From: Nocardia grenadensis NBRC 108939
GTDB lineage: Bacteria; Actinomycetota; Actinomycetes; Mycobacteriales; Mycobacteriaceae
Reading direction: 5' to 3'
Assembly (NCBI RefSeq): GCF_001613445.1
Contig: NZ_BDCJ01000013.1
Location: forward strand, 62,001-126,000
DNA: 64,000 nucleotides
Under the pieces are notes generated by a model, which was not told the origin of the DNA, searched no databases, and worked only from the letters and a program-made list of their open reading frames with translations. Every line of letters starts with the position of its first letter. Within the stretch, counting starts at the first letter, position 1. The translations under genes and the position numbers were made by a program. Positions 1-8,001 of this stretch are shown here, piece by piece.

Positions 1-551
1 GTCGTCGGCTCGTCGAGCAGCACGATGGGCGTCTCCTGTGCGAGCACCATCGCGATCCACACCCGCTGCCGCTGCCCACCGGACAGTTCGTCCACCAGCC
101 GCCCGGACAGTTCGGCCACCCCGGTCGCGGCCATGGCCGCGGCGACGGCCTCCTCGTCGCGCCGCGACCACTGCCGGATCAGAGACTGATGCGGGTACCG
201 CCCCCGCGCCACCAGATCGGCGACCCGGATCCCCTCCGGCGCGGTCGAGGTCTGCGGCAGCAGCCCGATCCGCCGGGCGACCTCCTTGGCCGGATAGCTG
301 CCGATCTGCTTCCCGTCGAGCAGTACCGCACCGGATTCGGGCGCCAGCAGCCGTGACAGTGCCCGCAGCAGCGTGGATTTACCACAGGCGTTCGGACCGA
401 TGATGACCGTGAAGGTGCCGTCGGGGATATCGACGGTCAGTTCGTCGCTGATGACCCGGCTGCGGTAGCCCAGACGCAACCGGTCGGCGCGCAACCTGGC
501 CGTCCCGGCGGTCTCGTCGGCGGCGTTGTGCCCGAATTTTTCGTCCACCAT
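1..551 (-). CDS. Siderophore ABC transporter ATP-binding protein (3' part missing)
   Basis: FecE/FepC-type ATPase that would power uptake of a ferric siderophore through the two permeases encoded just upstream. The leftward reading frame shows a Walker A motif (GPNACGKST), the ABC signature LSGGQRQR and the start of Walker B (IVLLDEP), after which the gene runs off the window. The ATG at 549-551 is chosen because a GAGGGA ribosome site lies about 5 bases before it; a duplicated copy of this site and ATG lies 20 bases upstream in another frame. It is third in a leftward operon with spacing of only 27 bases from the permease stop. No substrate-binding protein is seen in the window. The family call is firm; the exact siderophore is unknown. 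Confidence 0.93.
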   Translation of the reverse strand, partial: MVDEKFGHNAADETAGTARLRADRLRLGYRSRVISDELTVDIPDGTFTVIIGPNACGKSTLLRALSRLLAPESGAVLLDGKQIGSYPAKEVARRIGLLPQTSTAPEGIRVADLVARGRYPHQSLIRQWSRRDEEAVAAAMAATGVAELSGRLVDELSGGQRQRVWIAMVLAQETPIVLLDEPT

Positions 552-589
552 GATTCCCTCAGTTCCGTCATGATTCCCTCAGTTCCGTC
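550..589. repeat. 20-bp tandem duplication carrying a start codon and ribosome site
   Basis: Two perfect copies of a 20-base unit (550-569 and 570-589) join the permease stop codon to the ATPase start. Read leftward, each copy contains GAGGGA followed by ATG. The copy nearer the permease has its ATG out of frame with the ATPase; the other ATG at 551 opens the ATPase. The permease TGA at 579-581 lies inside the first unit. Confidence 0.9.
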
Positions 590-1658
590 GAGCCTCGGCC
601 ACCAGCAGATAGGCCAGATACGCGCCACCGATCGACGCGGTCACCACCCCGACGGGCAGGGTGGTGGGCGCGAACGCCCGGCGCGAGATCCAGTCACAGA
701 CCACCAGCAGCAGCGCGCCCATCGCCGCGGCCGGCAGGAGCGCGGTCGTCGGGGTACGCGCCAGGCGCCGGCCCAACTGCGGCGCGGCCAGCGCGACGAA
801 CGCGATCGGTCCCGCCACCGCGGTACCGACCGCGGTGAACGCGACACTGAGCACGGTCAGCACCAGCCGCGCCCGCCCCACCCGGATCCCGAGCGCCTGC
901 GCCGCGTCGTCCCCCAGTTCCAGCACCTGCAACCGGTAGGCGGCGGGCACCACTACAACGGCCAGGATCGCCAGCACCACCAGGGCGGGCACGATTTCGT
1001 CCCAGGTGAGCCCGTCCAGCGTCCCGACACCCCAGGCGGCGGCCGACATCGCCTCGTCGAGGTCGGCCCGCAAGATGAGCCAGGTGTTGACCGCGGCCAG
1101 CATCGCGCCGACCCCGATCCCGACGATGATCAGCCGGAAACCCTTGACGTTCCGCCGGAAGGCCAGCAGGAAGATCGCGAGCGCGGTGAGCAGCCCACCG
1201 CCCAGCGCACCGGCCGCGGTGGCGTAGTAGCCGCCACCGGACAGCAGCACCAGCAGCGCGCCGGTGTAGGCGCCCGAATTGAACCCGACGATATCCGGGC
1301 TGCCCAGCGGGTTCCGGGTGACCGACTGCAGGATCGCGCCGCTGATCCCGAGCGCCGCGCCGAGCACCAGGGCCATGAGCACCCGGGGCATCCGCCATTC
1401 CCGCACGACCAGTTCGTCACCGCCCACCCCGTTGCCGAACAGCGCCCGTACCACCCGGTCCGGTGGAATCGCGAAATCACCGGTGCCCAGCGCCAGCAGC
1501 GCCACCACCACAGCAGCGGCCAGCAGTACGACCGTGACCACGAGGCCGCGCAGCCCGAAACGCGTGGTGGCACCGCGCAGGCGCAACACCCGGACCGACC
1601 GGCCGAAATCGATGGTCGAGGGAGTACCGAGGCGCGGCGGTTTACGCACGGTGGTCAC
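579..1658 (-). CDS. FecCD-family iron-siderophore ABC permease (second subunit)
   Basis: Integral membrane permease of about 359 residues, BtuC/FecD type, for passage of ferric siderophore across the cytoplasmic membrane. Many hydrophobic segments are visible, along with the family-typical RLPR-like stretch (EWRMPR), a conserved TRNPL motif and the C-terminal APQLGRRL region. The start is the GTG at 1656-1658, overlapping the upstream permease stop as GTGA; an open frame continues further upstream but is only the shadow of the first permease. Length matches the family. The overlap implies translational coupling, so the two permeases probably form a heterodimer. Confidence 0.92.
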   Translation of the reverse strand: MTTVRKPPRLGTPSTIDFGRSVRVLRLRGATTRFGLRGLVVTVVLLAAAVVVALLALGTGDFAIPPDRVVRALFGNGVGGDELVVREWRMPRVLMALVLGAALGISGAILQSVTRNPLGSPDIVGFNSGAYTGALLVLLSGGGYYATAAGALGGGLLTALAIFLLAFRRNVKGFRLIIVGIGVGAMLAAVNTWLILRADLDEAMSAAAWGVGTLDGLTWDEIVPALVVLAILAVVVVPAAYRLQVLELGDDAAQALGIRVGRARLVLTVLSVAFTAVGTAVAGPIAFVALAAPQLGRRLARTPTTALLPAAAMGALLLVVCDWISRRAFAPTTLPVGVVTASIGGAYLAYLLVAEARRN

Positions 1659-2686
1659 GACTGCCTCAGCTCCGAGCGGCGGGCCAGCCAGATCAGCACC
1701 GGCGCCCCCAGGAACGCGGTCACCACACCGGCGGACAGTTCGTCGGGCGGGATGGCGATCCGGCCCACCACATCCGCGAAGAGCACCAGCGCGGGCGCCA
1801 GGACCAAGGAATAGGCCACGATCCAGCGGTGGTCGGGGCCGACGATCCAGCGCGCGATATGCGGCACCGCCAGGCCCACGAAGGTAATCGGGCCGACCGC
1901 CGCGGTCGCGGTACCACAGAGCAGGATCAGGGCGAGCGCGGTACAAGCCCGGGTGCGGGTCACGTGCACGCCCAGGGCACGGGCCAGATCGTCGCCCAGC
2001 GCCACGGCATTGAGCGAGCGGGCGGCGACGAGGGCCAGGATCATCCCGGCCACGATGAAAGTCATGGCGCCGGCGAGGACGTCGTAGCCGCGGCCGGTCA
2101 GCGCCCCGGCGTCCCACTGCCGCATCTTGTCGAAGGCGGTCGAGTTCAGCAGGATCAGCCCCTTGGTGACACCGGTGAGTACGGCGGTCACCGCGACACC
2201 GGCCAGGGTGAGCCGGATCGGATCGGTCCCACCGCGCCCGACGGTCCCCAGCCGATACACCGCCATCGACACTACCGCGGCGCCCGCGAACCCGAACCAG
2301 ACATAGGAGGCGATCCCGTCGGCGCCCAGATAGGCGACGGCCACCGCGATGGCGAAGGCGGCGCCCGCATTGATTCCGAGCAGGCCCGGATCGGCGAGCG
2401 GGTTGCGGGTCAAGCCCTGCATCAGGCAGCCCGCGACTCCCAGCGCGCTACCGGCGAGCAATCCGAGCAGCGTACGGGGCAGGCGGTATTCGCTGATGAC
2501 CAGGTGATCCGGCGATCCATCGGGCTCCCACAGGGCACTAATGATTTCCGTGATCGGAATATGCGCCACCCCGACCCCGAGACTCAGTAAGCAGGCGATT
2601 ACCAGGAATATTGCCCCCAGCAACCATCCAGACCACCTGCGGACACCCACCTGTGTGTGGTATTCATAGGACGAACCGGCAGTCAT
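1655..2686 (-). CDS. FecCD-family iron-siderophore ABC permease (first subunit)
   Basis: Membrane permease of 343 residues. It has a short cytoplasmic N-terminus, a first hydrophobic segment near residues 20-42, the EYRLPRTLLG motif near residue 90, LTRNPLADPG near residue 115 and the PHIARW motif in the C-terminal part, as in FepD/FecC proteins. It is the first gene of the leftward uptake operon and the one that follows the iron box, so it is probably derepressed when iron is scarce. Its stop overlaps the GTG of the second permease. The window does not tell whether the cargo is a hydroxamate, a carboxylate or a nocobactin-like siderophore. Confidence 0.92.
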   Translation of the reverse strand: MTAGSSYEYHTQVGVRRWSGWLLGAIFLVIACLLSLGVGVAHIPITEIISALWEPDGSPDHLVISEYRLPRTLLGLLAGSALGVAGCLMQGLTRNPLADPGLLGINAGAAFAIAVAVAYLGADGIASYVWFGFAGAAVVSMAVYRLGTVGRGGTDPIRLTLAGVAVTAVLTGVTKGLILLNSTAFDKMRQWDAGALTGRGYDVLAGAMTFIVAGMILALVAARSLNAVALGDDLARALGVHVTRTRACTALALILLCGTATAAVGPITFVGLAVPHIARWIVGPDHRWIVAYSLVLAPALVLFADVVGRIAIPPDELSAGVVTAFLGAPVLIWLARRSELRQS

Positions 2687-2779
2687 GAGGCGGTGTCACA
2701 ACCTCTGTGCATCGAATCGTCCCTTCCGGTCCGTGTGATGTAGGCCACTGTCATCGCTCACAAAAAACGTTGACGAGGC

Positions 2780-2805
2780 TTTATAGTGAGCGAAGGCTAA
2801 CCTAA
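2780..2805 (-). promoter_or_regulatory. Iron box (DtxR/IdeR type) with -10 for the siderophore operon
   Basis: A 19-base site at 2787-2805 matches the IdeR/DtxR consensus TTAGGTTAGGCTAACCTAA in 14 of 19 positions; the half next to the promoter start (CTAACCTAA at 2797-2805) is perfect and the other half is degenerate. On the leftward strand a TATAAA -10-like hexamer (2780-2785) follows directly, so a bound repressor would cover the core promoter. The 2687-3261 interval has no other recognisable gene. Confidence 0.65.
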
Positions 2806-3200
2806 CTACAGACGGGCTGGCAACAGACTGCGCCGACATCGCACCCACGGTGTCCGCGAACGGTGCCCACCCCGAACGGGGTGAGCGTCCGTCCGGCGCA
2901 ACGACGCACGAGCGAGAGGTGTGAGGGATGTGGACTCCGACGCTGCTGACGCCCGTGCGCCTGCCTTCCCCCTCGCCGCAGAGTTTCCGGCCGAACCCGG
3001 CCGGGTTGTAAGAAGATAGACAGGGATGAGGGATAGATGACGCAGCCATTCGTCACCTGATCGCCCAGGAAGACGATCCGACACCACCGGTGGGTTTTTC
3101 GTAACCCCCGGATTTCACCTGCGATTGCGCAGTAATACCCCCCGAACCGCGGCCTACGCGCGTGCGCGTACAGGCCCGGGGATCACTGCTGCCGTTTTTC

Positions 3201-3220
3201 GCCGGACGGCGTCGTCCGGC
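3201..3220 (+). promoter_or_regulatory. Hairpin in the leader of the first porin gene
   Basis: GCCGGAC and GTCCGGC form a 7-bp stem with a 6-base loop about 40 bases before the porin start; flanking TTTCG/CGAAA can lengthen it with a bulge. It could sit in the 5' untranslated region and affect mRNA stability or translation. No functional proof. Confidence 0.3.
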
Positions 3221-3261
3221 CGAAATAGGGCGACAATTCGCAAAACCATGAGGGAACCACC

Positions 3262-3906
3262 ATGAACATCAAGTCGATTGCTGCCACCGCGGCGATGACG
3301 GCGGCGGTACTGGGCGTCGCCGGAGGCGTGGCGAATGCCGATACCTTCGTGCCGCTCCCCGGCGGCGAAAAACTCGGACCCGGCGTGAAACTGAGCCGTG
3401 TCGACGAGAGCGCGCTCATCTCTCCATCGCTGTCGGCCAACGGCGCCGGCCGGGTCGCCTGGCTGAGCGGACGGGTCTTCGCCGACGTCAGCCAGACCCC
3501 GGAGGGCACCCCGGGTCCCTGGAAGGGCCCCACGAACGCCCCCGGCACCAACAACTCCTCCACCCACGGCACCTCCCGGGTCAGCGCCGGGTACATCGTC
3601 GGCTGCCAGGTCAGCATCGCCGACGATGCCATCTCGGCCGGCGTCTCGGCCAGCGTGAGCACCTCCAGCCTGGGTGCCAGCGGCTCGCTCGGCATCAAAC
3701 TCGGCCCGGGCCAGGTCAAATTCATCAACGTCGAAGGCGTCGATATTCCGAAGCCCGGCGTGTACTGGGTCGACTACAAAGATGTCGAAATCAATATCGA
3801 GGGCTGCGCCGGTTACGCGCAGGCCCGGTCGTACGCCGTCGTCGAGATCATCGGCGACCATTATTCGAAGACCACCCTGTACGGAGCTCCGTTCAGCATC
3901 GGCTGA
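3262..3906 (+). CDS. MspA-family outer-membrane porin
   Basis: Secreted precursor of 214 residues. Residues 1-26 form a signal peptide (Lys near the start, alanine-rich hydrophobic core, cleavage near ANA-DTF). The mature chain starts with the DTFVPLPGG stretch seen in MspA relatives and contains a GYIVGCQV motif near residue 114 and a C-terminal NIEGCAGYAQARSYA motif. Two cysteines (in GCQV and EGCAGY) are placed to form a disulphide. MspA proteins are octameric channels of the mycolate outer membrane that admit small hydrophilic solutes. A GAGGGA ribosome site lies 7 bases before ATG. The next porin follows after 66 bases and is clearly a paralogue. Confidence 0.93.
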   Translation: MNIKSIAATAAMTAAVLGVAGGVANADTFVPLPGGEKLGPGVKLSRVDESALISPSLSANGAGRVAWLSGRVFADVSQTPEGTPGPWKGPTNAPGTNNSSTHGTSRVSAGYIVGCQVSIADDAISAGVSASVSTSSLGASGSLGIKLGPGQVKFINVEGVDIPKPGVYWVDYKDVEINIEGCAGYAQARSYAVVEIIGDHYSKTTLYGAPFSIG

Positions 3907-3972
3907 CGCACGTCGTATCTGGTCGATCAAATCCGTCGCTGAACGAAATTCTTTTCCGAGAGGGAAACTGTC

Positions 3973-4635
3973 ATGTCTGTCATCAAGAAAAGCGTCGTAC
4001 GGGCCGCGAGTGTGACGGCCGCGACCGTCGCCGCGGTCGGCCTGTTCTCCACCGGCGCGGCCAATGCCGACACCTTCGTGCCGCTGCCGGGTGCCGAGCT
4101 GAACCACACCCTGCCCAACGGCCTGAGCATCACCGCCCGGATCGCAGGCGAGTCGGCGCTGATCAACCCGTCGATGGGTTCGACCCCGCTGCACCGCAAC
4201 GCCTGGGTCTCCGGTAGCGCGCAGGTCGAGGTGCACGGTCCGCACAAGGGCACCAAGATCACCCCGGGATATGTCGTGGGCTGCCAGGTCGATATCAGCG
4301 GTGGCGCCGGCAACGGCGGAGCCGGTCTGACCCAGTCCGGTGAGAACCTCAGCGGCAACCTCAGCTCCGGTGCCAACCTGACCCTCGGCCCGGGCCAGGC
4401 CACCTCGTTCCTGCTGCTCGATATCGAGAAGCCGGACGCCTACGGCGACGAGGGCCATCTCTTCGCCAACAAGTTCACCGGCCCCAACGGCTCGGTGACC
4501 TGGACCGATTCCACCATCGGTCTCAACGGTTGCGCCGGTTACGCCCAGGCCCGCGCCTTCGTACGGGTCGAGACGACCACCGAGCAGGGTATCTCCGAGT
4601 TCCGCGTCTGGGGTCAGCCCTTCAGCATCGGCTGA
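3973..4635 (+). CDS. MspA-family outer-membrane porin (second copy)
   Basis: Precursor of 220 residues with a signal peptide (residues 1 to about 30, ending ANA-DTF) and the same mature start (DTFVPLPG) as the preceding gene. The motifs GYVVGCQV and GCAGYAQARAF match its neighbour, while the central part differs (glycine- and asparagine-rich). It probably arose by tandem duplication, and both could form homo- or hetero-oligomeric channels. RBS GAGAGGGAAA lies upstream of ATG. A strong terminator follows 25 bases after the stop, so the two porins likely form one transcript. Confidence 0.93.
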   Translation: MSVIKKSVVRAASVTAATVAAVGLFSTGAANADTFVPLPGAELNHTLPNGLSITARIAGESALINPSMGSTPLHRNAWVSGSAQVEVHGPHKGTKITPGYVVGCQVDISGGAGNGGAGLTQSGENLSGNLSSGANLTLGPGQATSFLLLDIEKPDAYGDEGHLFANKFTGPNGSVTWTDSTIGLNGCAGYAQARAFVRVETTTEQGISEFRVWGQPFSIG

Positions 4636-4660
4636 GTCCGGCCCAGCGGATCCGCACGAC

Positions 4661-4696
4661 GGCGGTAGCCCCGGCCCGGTGGCCGGGGCTACCGCC
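4661..4696 (+). terminator. Terminator hairpin after the porin pair
   Basis: Perfect 16-bp inverted repeat (4661-4676 and 4681-4696) with a 4-base CGGT loop, very GC-rich and without a T-run, as common in actinobacteria. It ends the porin transcript. The rest of the gap to 4975 shows no gene. Confidence 0.85.
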
Positions 4697-4975
4697 GCCT
4701 GCGCAACCGGCCGTCCCCGCAAGACATAACCTCTCCGGCCTCCGGTTCGACACCGCCCGGGCCGCGACGCCGCCGATTCACGAGACGTTCGAGTTCCGGC
4801 GTATTTGTGACACTGCACAAGAACACTCGCATTGACGGGAGCATTCCCGGTGTCTGCACCCACACCGCCGGCTCCGCGCGGCCGCGCTCCCCTACGCACC
4901 TCCCTTCGGCTTTGGCCGAGTGCAAAACCGGGCAGGGCCTTCGCCCGACCCCGCGTTCGTTAGGCTGATCGTCCT

Positions 4976-5518
4976 ATGGCTACCGGCGCGACTCTGCACA
5001 CCGTCACCCTGCACCTGTCCGATATCGACCGGGGTGTGTACCAGGAACTGGAGTTGCGGATGGCTCGGCATCCCTCGGAGACCACGGAATTCCTGATCAC
5101 CCGGCTGCTGGCCTACTGCCTCGAATACACCGACGGCATCACCTTCAGCGACGGCGGCGTCTCGTCCACCGACGAACCCGCGGTACTGGTCCGCGATCTC
5201 ACCGGCCGGATCACCGGGTGGATAGAGGTTGGGGCCCCCGATGCCGACCGCGTGCATCGCGGCAGCAAACGCGCCGAGCGGGTCGCGGTGTACACCCATC
5301 GCGACCCGGTCAAGGTGCTGGCTCAGTTGTCCGGCAAACGGATCCATCACGCCACCGACATCCCGCTCGTCTCTTTCGACCGGCCCTTCGTCGAGGCCGC
5401 GGCGGCGGCCCTCGAACGCCGTAACACGGTCACCGTGTCGGTGACCGAGCGCCAGCTCTATCTCGAGATCAACGACACTTCGCTGAGTACGCCGATCGCC
5501 GAACAGCGACTCATATGA
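4976..5518 (+). CDS. YaeQ family protein
   Basis: Protein of 180 residues along its full length similar to YaeQ, a PD-(D/E)XK-like fold of unclear cellular role (genetically linked in enterobacteria to suppression of an RfaH defect). Recognised from the N-terminal beta strands (TVTLHLSDIDRGVY), the conserved EYTDGITFSDG segment and WIEVGAPD, which holds the nuclease-like E-V core, followed by the basic KRAERVAVY stretch. It starts at ATG 4976 after an unremarkable leader. It stands alone between the porin terminator and a separate promoter, so context adds nothing on function. Confidence 0.85.
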   Translation: MATGATLHTVTLHLSDIDRGVYQELELRMARHPSETTEFLITRLLAYCLEYTDGITFSDGGVSSTDEPAVLVRDLTGRITGWIEVGAPDADRVHRGSKRAERVAVYTHRDPVKVLAQLSGKRIHHATDIPLVSFDRPFVEAAAAALERRNTVTVSVTERQLYLEINDTSLSTPIAEQRLI

Positions 5519-5548
5519 GCCCTGCGGCCCGGATCCCGAACCGCGGTC

Positions 5549-5585
5549 TTGACTTCAACAAACGTTGAGGTTCCAGAGTGTCGGT
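5549..5585 (+). promoter_or_regulatory. MerR-type promoter with 19-bp spacer
   Basis: A TTGACT -35 (5549-5554) is separated by 19 bases from a CAGAGT -10-like hexamer (5574-5579). The spacer holds an inverted repeat, CTTCAAC (5553-5559) with GTTGAGG (5564-5570). A long spacer with a central dyad is the hallmark of MerR/SoxR-activated promoters. Transcription would start close to the ATG at 5586, giving a leaderless mRNA. Confidence 0.6.
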
Positions 5586-6032
5586 ATGCATGCGGAAGAC
5601 GAGCGCAGTATCAGAGCCACCCTGACCGCCCATACCCAACTGTGGGTGCGCCACGAAATGCGGCAGTGGGGAGAGTATTTCACCGAGGACTCGGATTTCA
5701 TCACCCACCGCGGGATCTGGTGGCGGACACGTGAAGCGAACATCCGGGGCCATCTGGACGTACCGGAGTCCGTTGTCGCGCAGAAGCGCGATTACACCCA
5801 GGAGATCGTGGCGATCGACGAACTCGCACCGGGCGTCGCGCTCGTCCACACCCGCTGGAGCTGGCCGGGCCACGTGCTGCCCGGCACGGCGACCGCCGCG
5901 GACCGGCAGGGATTCATCACCCTCGTCCTGGTCCGGCACTACGGTGAATGGCGCATCCGGGCCGCGCACAACACCCGGACGAACGGATTGGACGATTTCT
6001 CCCCGGAGCCGACCGCCGCCGAGACACGATGA
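5586..6032 (+). CDS. NTF2-like (SnoaL/DUF4440) protein
   Basis: Small protein of about 148 residues of the NTF2-like superfamily, SgcJ/EcaC subgroup: a cone-shaped alpha+beta fold used as enzyme or binding protein. Typical features are the N-terminal helix with RHEMRQWGEYFTEDSDFI, the central THRGIWWRTR strand and the final LVLVRHYGEWRIRAAHNTR. The substrate cannot be inferred. The ATG at 5586 is preferred over an in-frame TTG 21 bases earlier because that TTG lies within the promoter dyad. The MerR-type promoter suggests induction by a drug-like, redox or metal signal; no MerR gene is adjacent. Confidence 0.75.
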   Translation: MHAEDERSIRATLTAHTQLWVRHEMRQWGEYFTEDSDFITHRGIWWRTREANIRGHLDVPESVVAQKRDYTQEIVAIDELAPGVALVHTRWSWPGHVLPGTATAADRQGFITLVLVRHYGEWRIRAAHNTRTNGLDDFSPEPTAAETR

Positions 6033-6077
6033 TTCTCGGAATTCCCACCGCGCCCTACGGTACGGCACCATCGGACG

Positions 6078-7355
6078 ATGCGAACCGGTGCCCGTCGGCC
6101 CGAGGGACCCGCCAATCCCCGGCCGGATACCGCCGGGCGGCTCCCGCCCGATTTCTACCGGCTCTGGAGCGCGTTCGCCGCCGGTCAGACGGGAAGTGCC
6201 ATCGGCGCGGGTGCGCTTCCGCTGGCGGCGATCCTGCTGGTCGGTGCCTCCGATCTCCAGGTCTCCCTGATGGCCGCGGGTGCCGGAGTCGCCGCGGCCG
6301 CCATCGCGCTCCCGCTCGGCCCGTTCCTCGAGTTCCGGCGCAAACGCTCCATCATGACAGGTGCGGGCATCACCGCGTGCGCCGCGCTGATCTCGGTGCC
6401 GATCGCCACCCGGTTCGGCGCGCTCACCTACGCGCACCTGTGCGTGACCGCGGCGGTACAGACCCTGTGCGCCGTCGTCTTCAACGCCGCGCGCGACGCG
6501 CACCTCAAAACCCTCGTCCCGCAACGGCAACGAGTTCGAGCCGGCAGCCGGCTGGAGACCACCTTCTGGACCGCGACCACGCTGGGCGGGCCGATCGGCG
6601 GACTGCTCGTCACGGCATTCGGGACGACCACCACCCTGATCGTCGATTCGTTCGGGCATCTGGTGTCAGCGCTCGGTATCCGCCGGATCCGCTCCCCCGA
6701 AACCCCATCCGCGCGACGGGAAGGCAGCCGTCGCACCCCGGCCGGGATCAGCGCCGGCTGGGCCTATCTCTTCGCACATCCCACCCTGCACCGGCTGTTC
6801 TGGAATGCCATGCTCTTCGGCGGTTCGCTGGTGCTCATCTCGCCCCTGCTGGCGCTGTTCATGCTGCGCGAACTGGGTTTCCCGCCATGGCAGTACGGGC
6901 TGGCCCTCGGGGTGCCGGGGCTCGGCGGACTACTGGGATCCTGGTGCGCCCCGCGGCTCGTCGCCCGGTTCGGTACACACACTGTCCTGCTCGGATCCGG
7001 CACGCTGCGCACTTGCTGGCCCGGCCTGCTCGTGCTCGCCGGACCCGGGCCGCTCGGGCTCACCGTCATCCTGGTCGCCGAAACACTGCTGCTCTTCTGC
7101 GCCGGCGTGTTCAACCCGGTGTTCGCCGCCTACCGCACGAACCACACCGCCGATGACCATATGGTGCGCGTCGGCACCGCCTGGTCCATCAGCGCCAGAT
7201 GCGTCCAGCCGGCGTTCATCGCCCTCGGCGGTGTGCTCGCGACCGCGATCGGCGTACGCGCGGCAATCGGCGTGGCGGCGCTGGCGCTACCGGCCAGTGC
7301 CGCCCTGCTGCCGTGGGGGCCGCGCGCGGCCCGGGGAACGTTCACGGCTCGATGA
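6078..7355 (+). CDS. MFS transporter
   Basis: Membrane protein of 425 residues with about 12 hydrophobic segments, similar to drug/metabolite efflux carriers of the DHA3-like group: a GAGALPLAAILLV first helix, the EFRRKRSIMTG loop between helices 2 and 3, FNAARDAHLK and LPRR-poor second half with RELGFPPWQYGLALG. It probably exports a small molecule by proton exchange; substrate unknown. It lies 45 bases after the NTF2-like gene on the same strand and may be cotranscribed from the MerR-type promoter, which would fit inducible efflux. Its end overlaps the convergent response-regulator gene by 14 bases. Confidence 0.85.
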   Translation: MRTGARRPEGPANPRPDTAGRLPPDFYRLWSAFAAGQTGSAIGAGALPLAAILLVGASDLQVSLMAAGAGVAAAAIALPLGPFLEFRRKRSIMTGAGITACAALISVPIATRFGALTYAHLCVTAAVQTLCAVVFNAARDAHLKTLVPQRQRVRAGSRLETTFWTATTLGGPIGGLLVTAFGTTTTLIVDSFGHLVSALGIRRIRSPETPSARREGSRRTPAGISAGWAYLFAHPTLHRLFWNAMLFGGSLVLISPLLALFMLRELGFPPWQYGLALGVPGLGGLLGSWCAPRLVARFGTHTVLLGSGTLRTCWPGLLVLAGPGPLGLTVILVAETLLLFCAGVFNPVFAAYRTNHTADDHMVRVGTAWSISARCVQPAFIALGGVLATAIGVRAAIGVAALALPASAALLPWGPRAARGTFTAR

Positions 7356-8001
7356 GCCCCGCGCGGATGGCATAGCGGGTCAGCGCCAGCCGATCACGTA
7401 AACCCAGCTTCTGCAGGATATTGGCCCGATGCCGGTCCACGGTCTTCACACTGATGACCAGGTCGCCGGCGATCTCGCGCGACGAATAGCCCTCCGCGAC
7501 CAGTTTGACGATCTCCTCCTCGCGCGGCGTGAGCAGACTGTGCGGCAGGGGCTCGTCGCGGTCGGCGTGCTGCAACCAGTCGCGGATCAGGGAGTTCACC
7601 GCGCCGGGATACAGATAGGACTCGCCGCGCAGGGTCGCCCGGCAGGCTTCGAGCAAATCGCGGTCGGCCACGGATTTCAGTACATAGCCGGAGGCGCCGA
7701 CCCGCAGCGATTCGAAGAAATACTGTTCGTTGTCGTACATCGACAGCATGAGGATTCGCACCTGCGGGGCGGCGCGGTGGATCTCGCGTGCGGCCTGGAT
7801 CCCGGTCATCCGCGGCATGGCGATATCGAGGATCGCGAGGTCGACGGGCACGTGTCCGATCTGCTGCACCGCCTCGTAACCGTTGGCGGCCTCGGCGACG
7901 ACCGTGAGATCGGGTTCGGCGTCCAGGATCAACCGCAACCCGGACCGGACGAGTGCGTGATCGTCGGCGAGCAGGACGCGGGCCACAGCCGGGTTCGTCA
8001 C
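7342..8001 (-). CDS. NarL/LuxR-family response regulator
   Basis: Protein of 219 residues with an N-terminal receiver domain (acidic pair in LLADDHALVRSG, phosphoacceptor Asp in DLAILDIAMP, Lys in YVLKSV) and a C-terminal LuxR-type helix-turn-helix (LTPREEEIVKLVAEGYSSRE, then KTVDRHRANILQKLGL). The GTG at 7999-8001 overlaps the sensor kinase stop (GTGA), so the pair is co-translated. The open frame upstream of this GTG is a shadow. It would be phosphorylated by the adjacent kinase; targets are unknown, though the divergent 9187-11267 operon is a natural candidate. Confidence 0.93.
   Translation of the reverse strand: MTNPAVARVLLADDHALVRSGLRLILDAEPDLTVVAEAANGYEAVQQIGHVPVDLAILDIAMPRMTGIQAAREIHRAAPQVRILMLSMYDNEQYFFESLRVGASGYVLKSVADRDLLEACRATLRGESYLYPGAVNSLIRDWLQHADRDEPLPHSLLTPREEEIVKLVAEGYSSREIAGDLVISVKTVDRHRANILQKLGLRDRLALTRYAIRAGLIEP

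Noticed and set aside
2928..3011. 27-codon frame starting ATG 2928 after a GAGGTG site, ahead of the porin genes
   Set aside because: Proline- and serine-rich without any family resemblance; a start and ribosome-like site alone are not enough in this composition.
3154..4899. Long leftward frame across both porin genes
   Set aside because: Antisense to two genes with signal peptides and family motifs; no motifs of its own.
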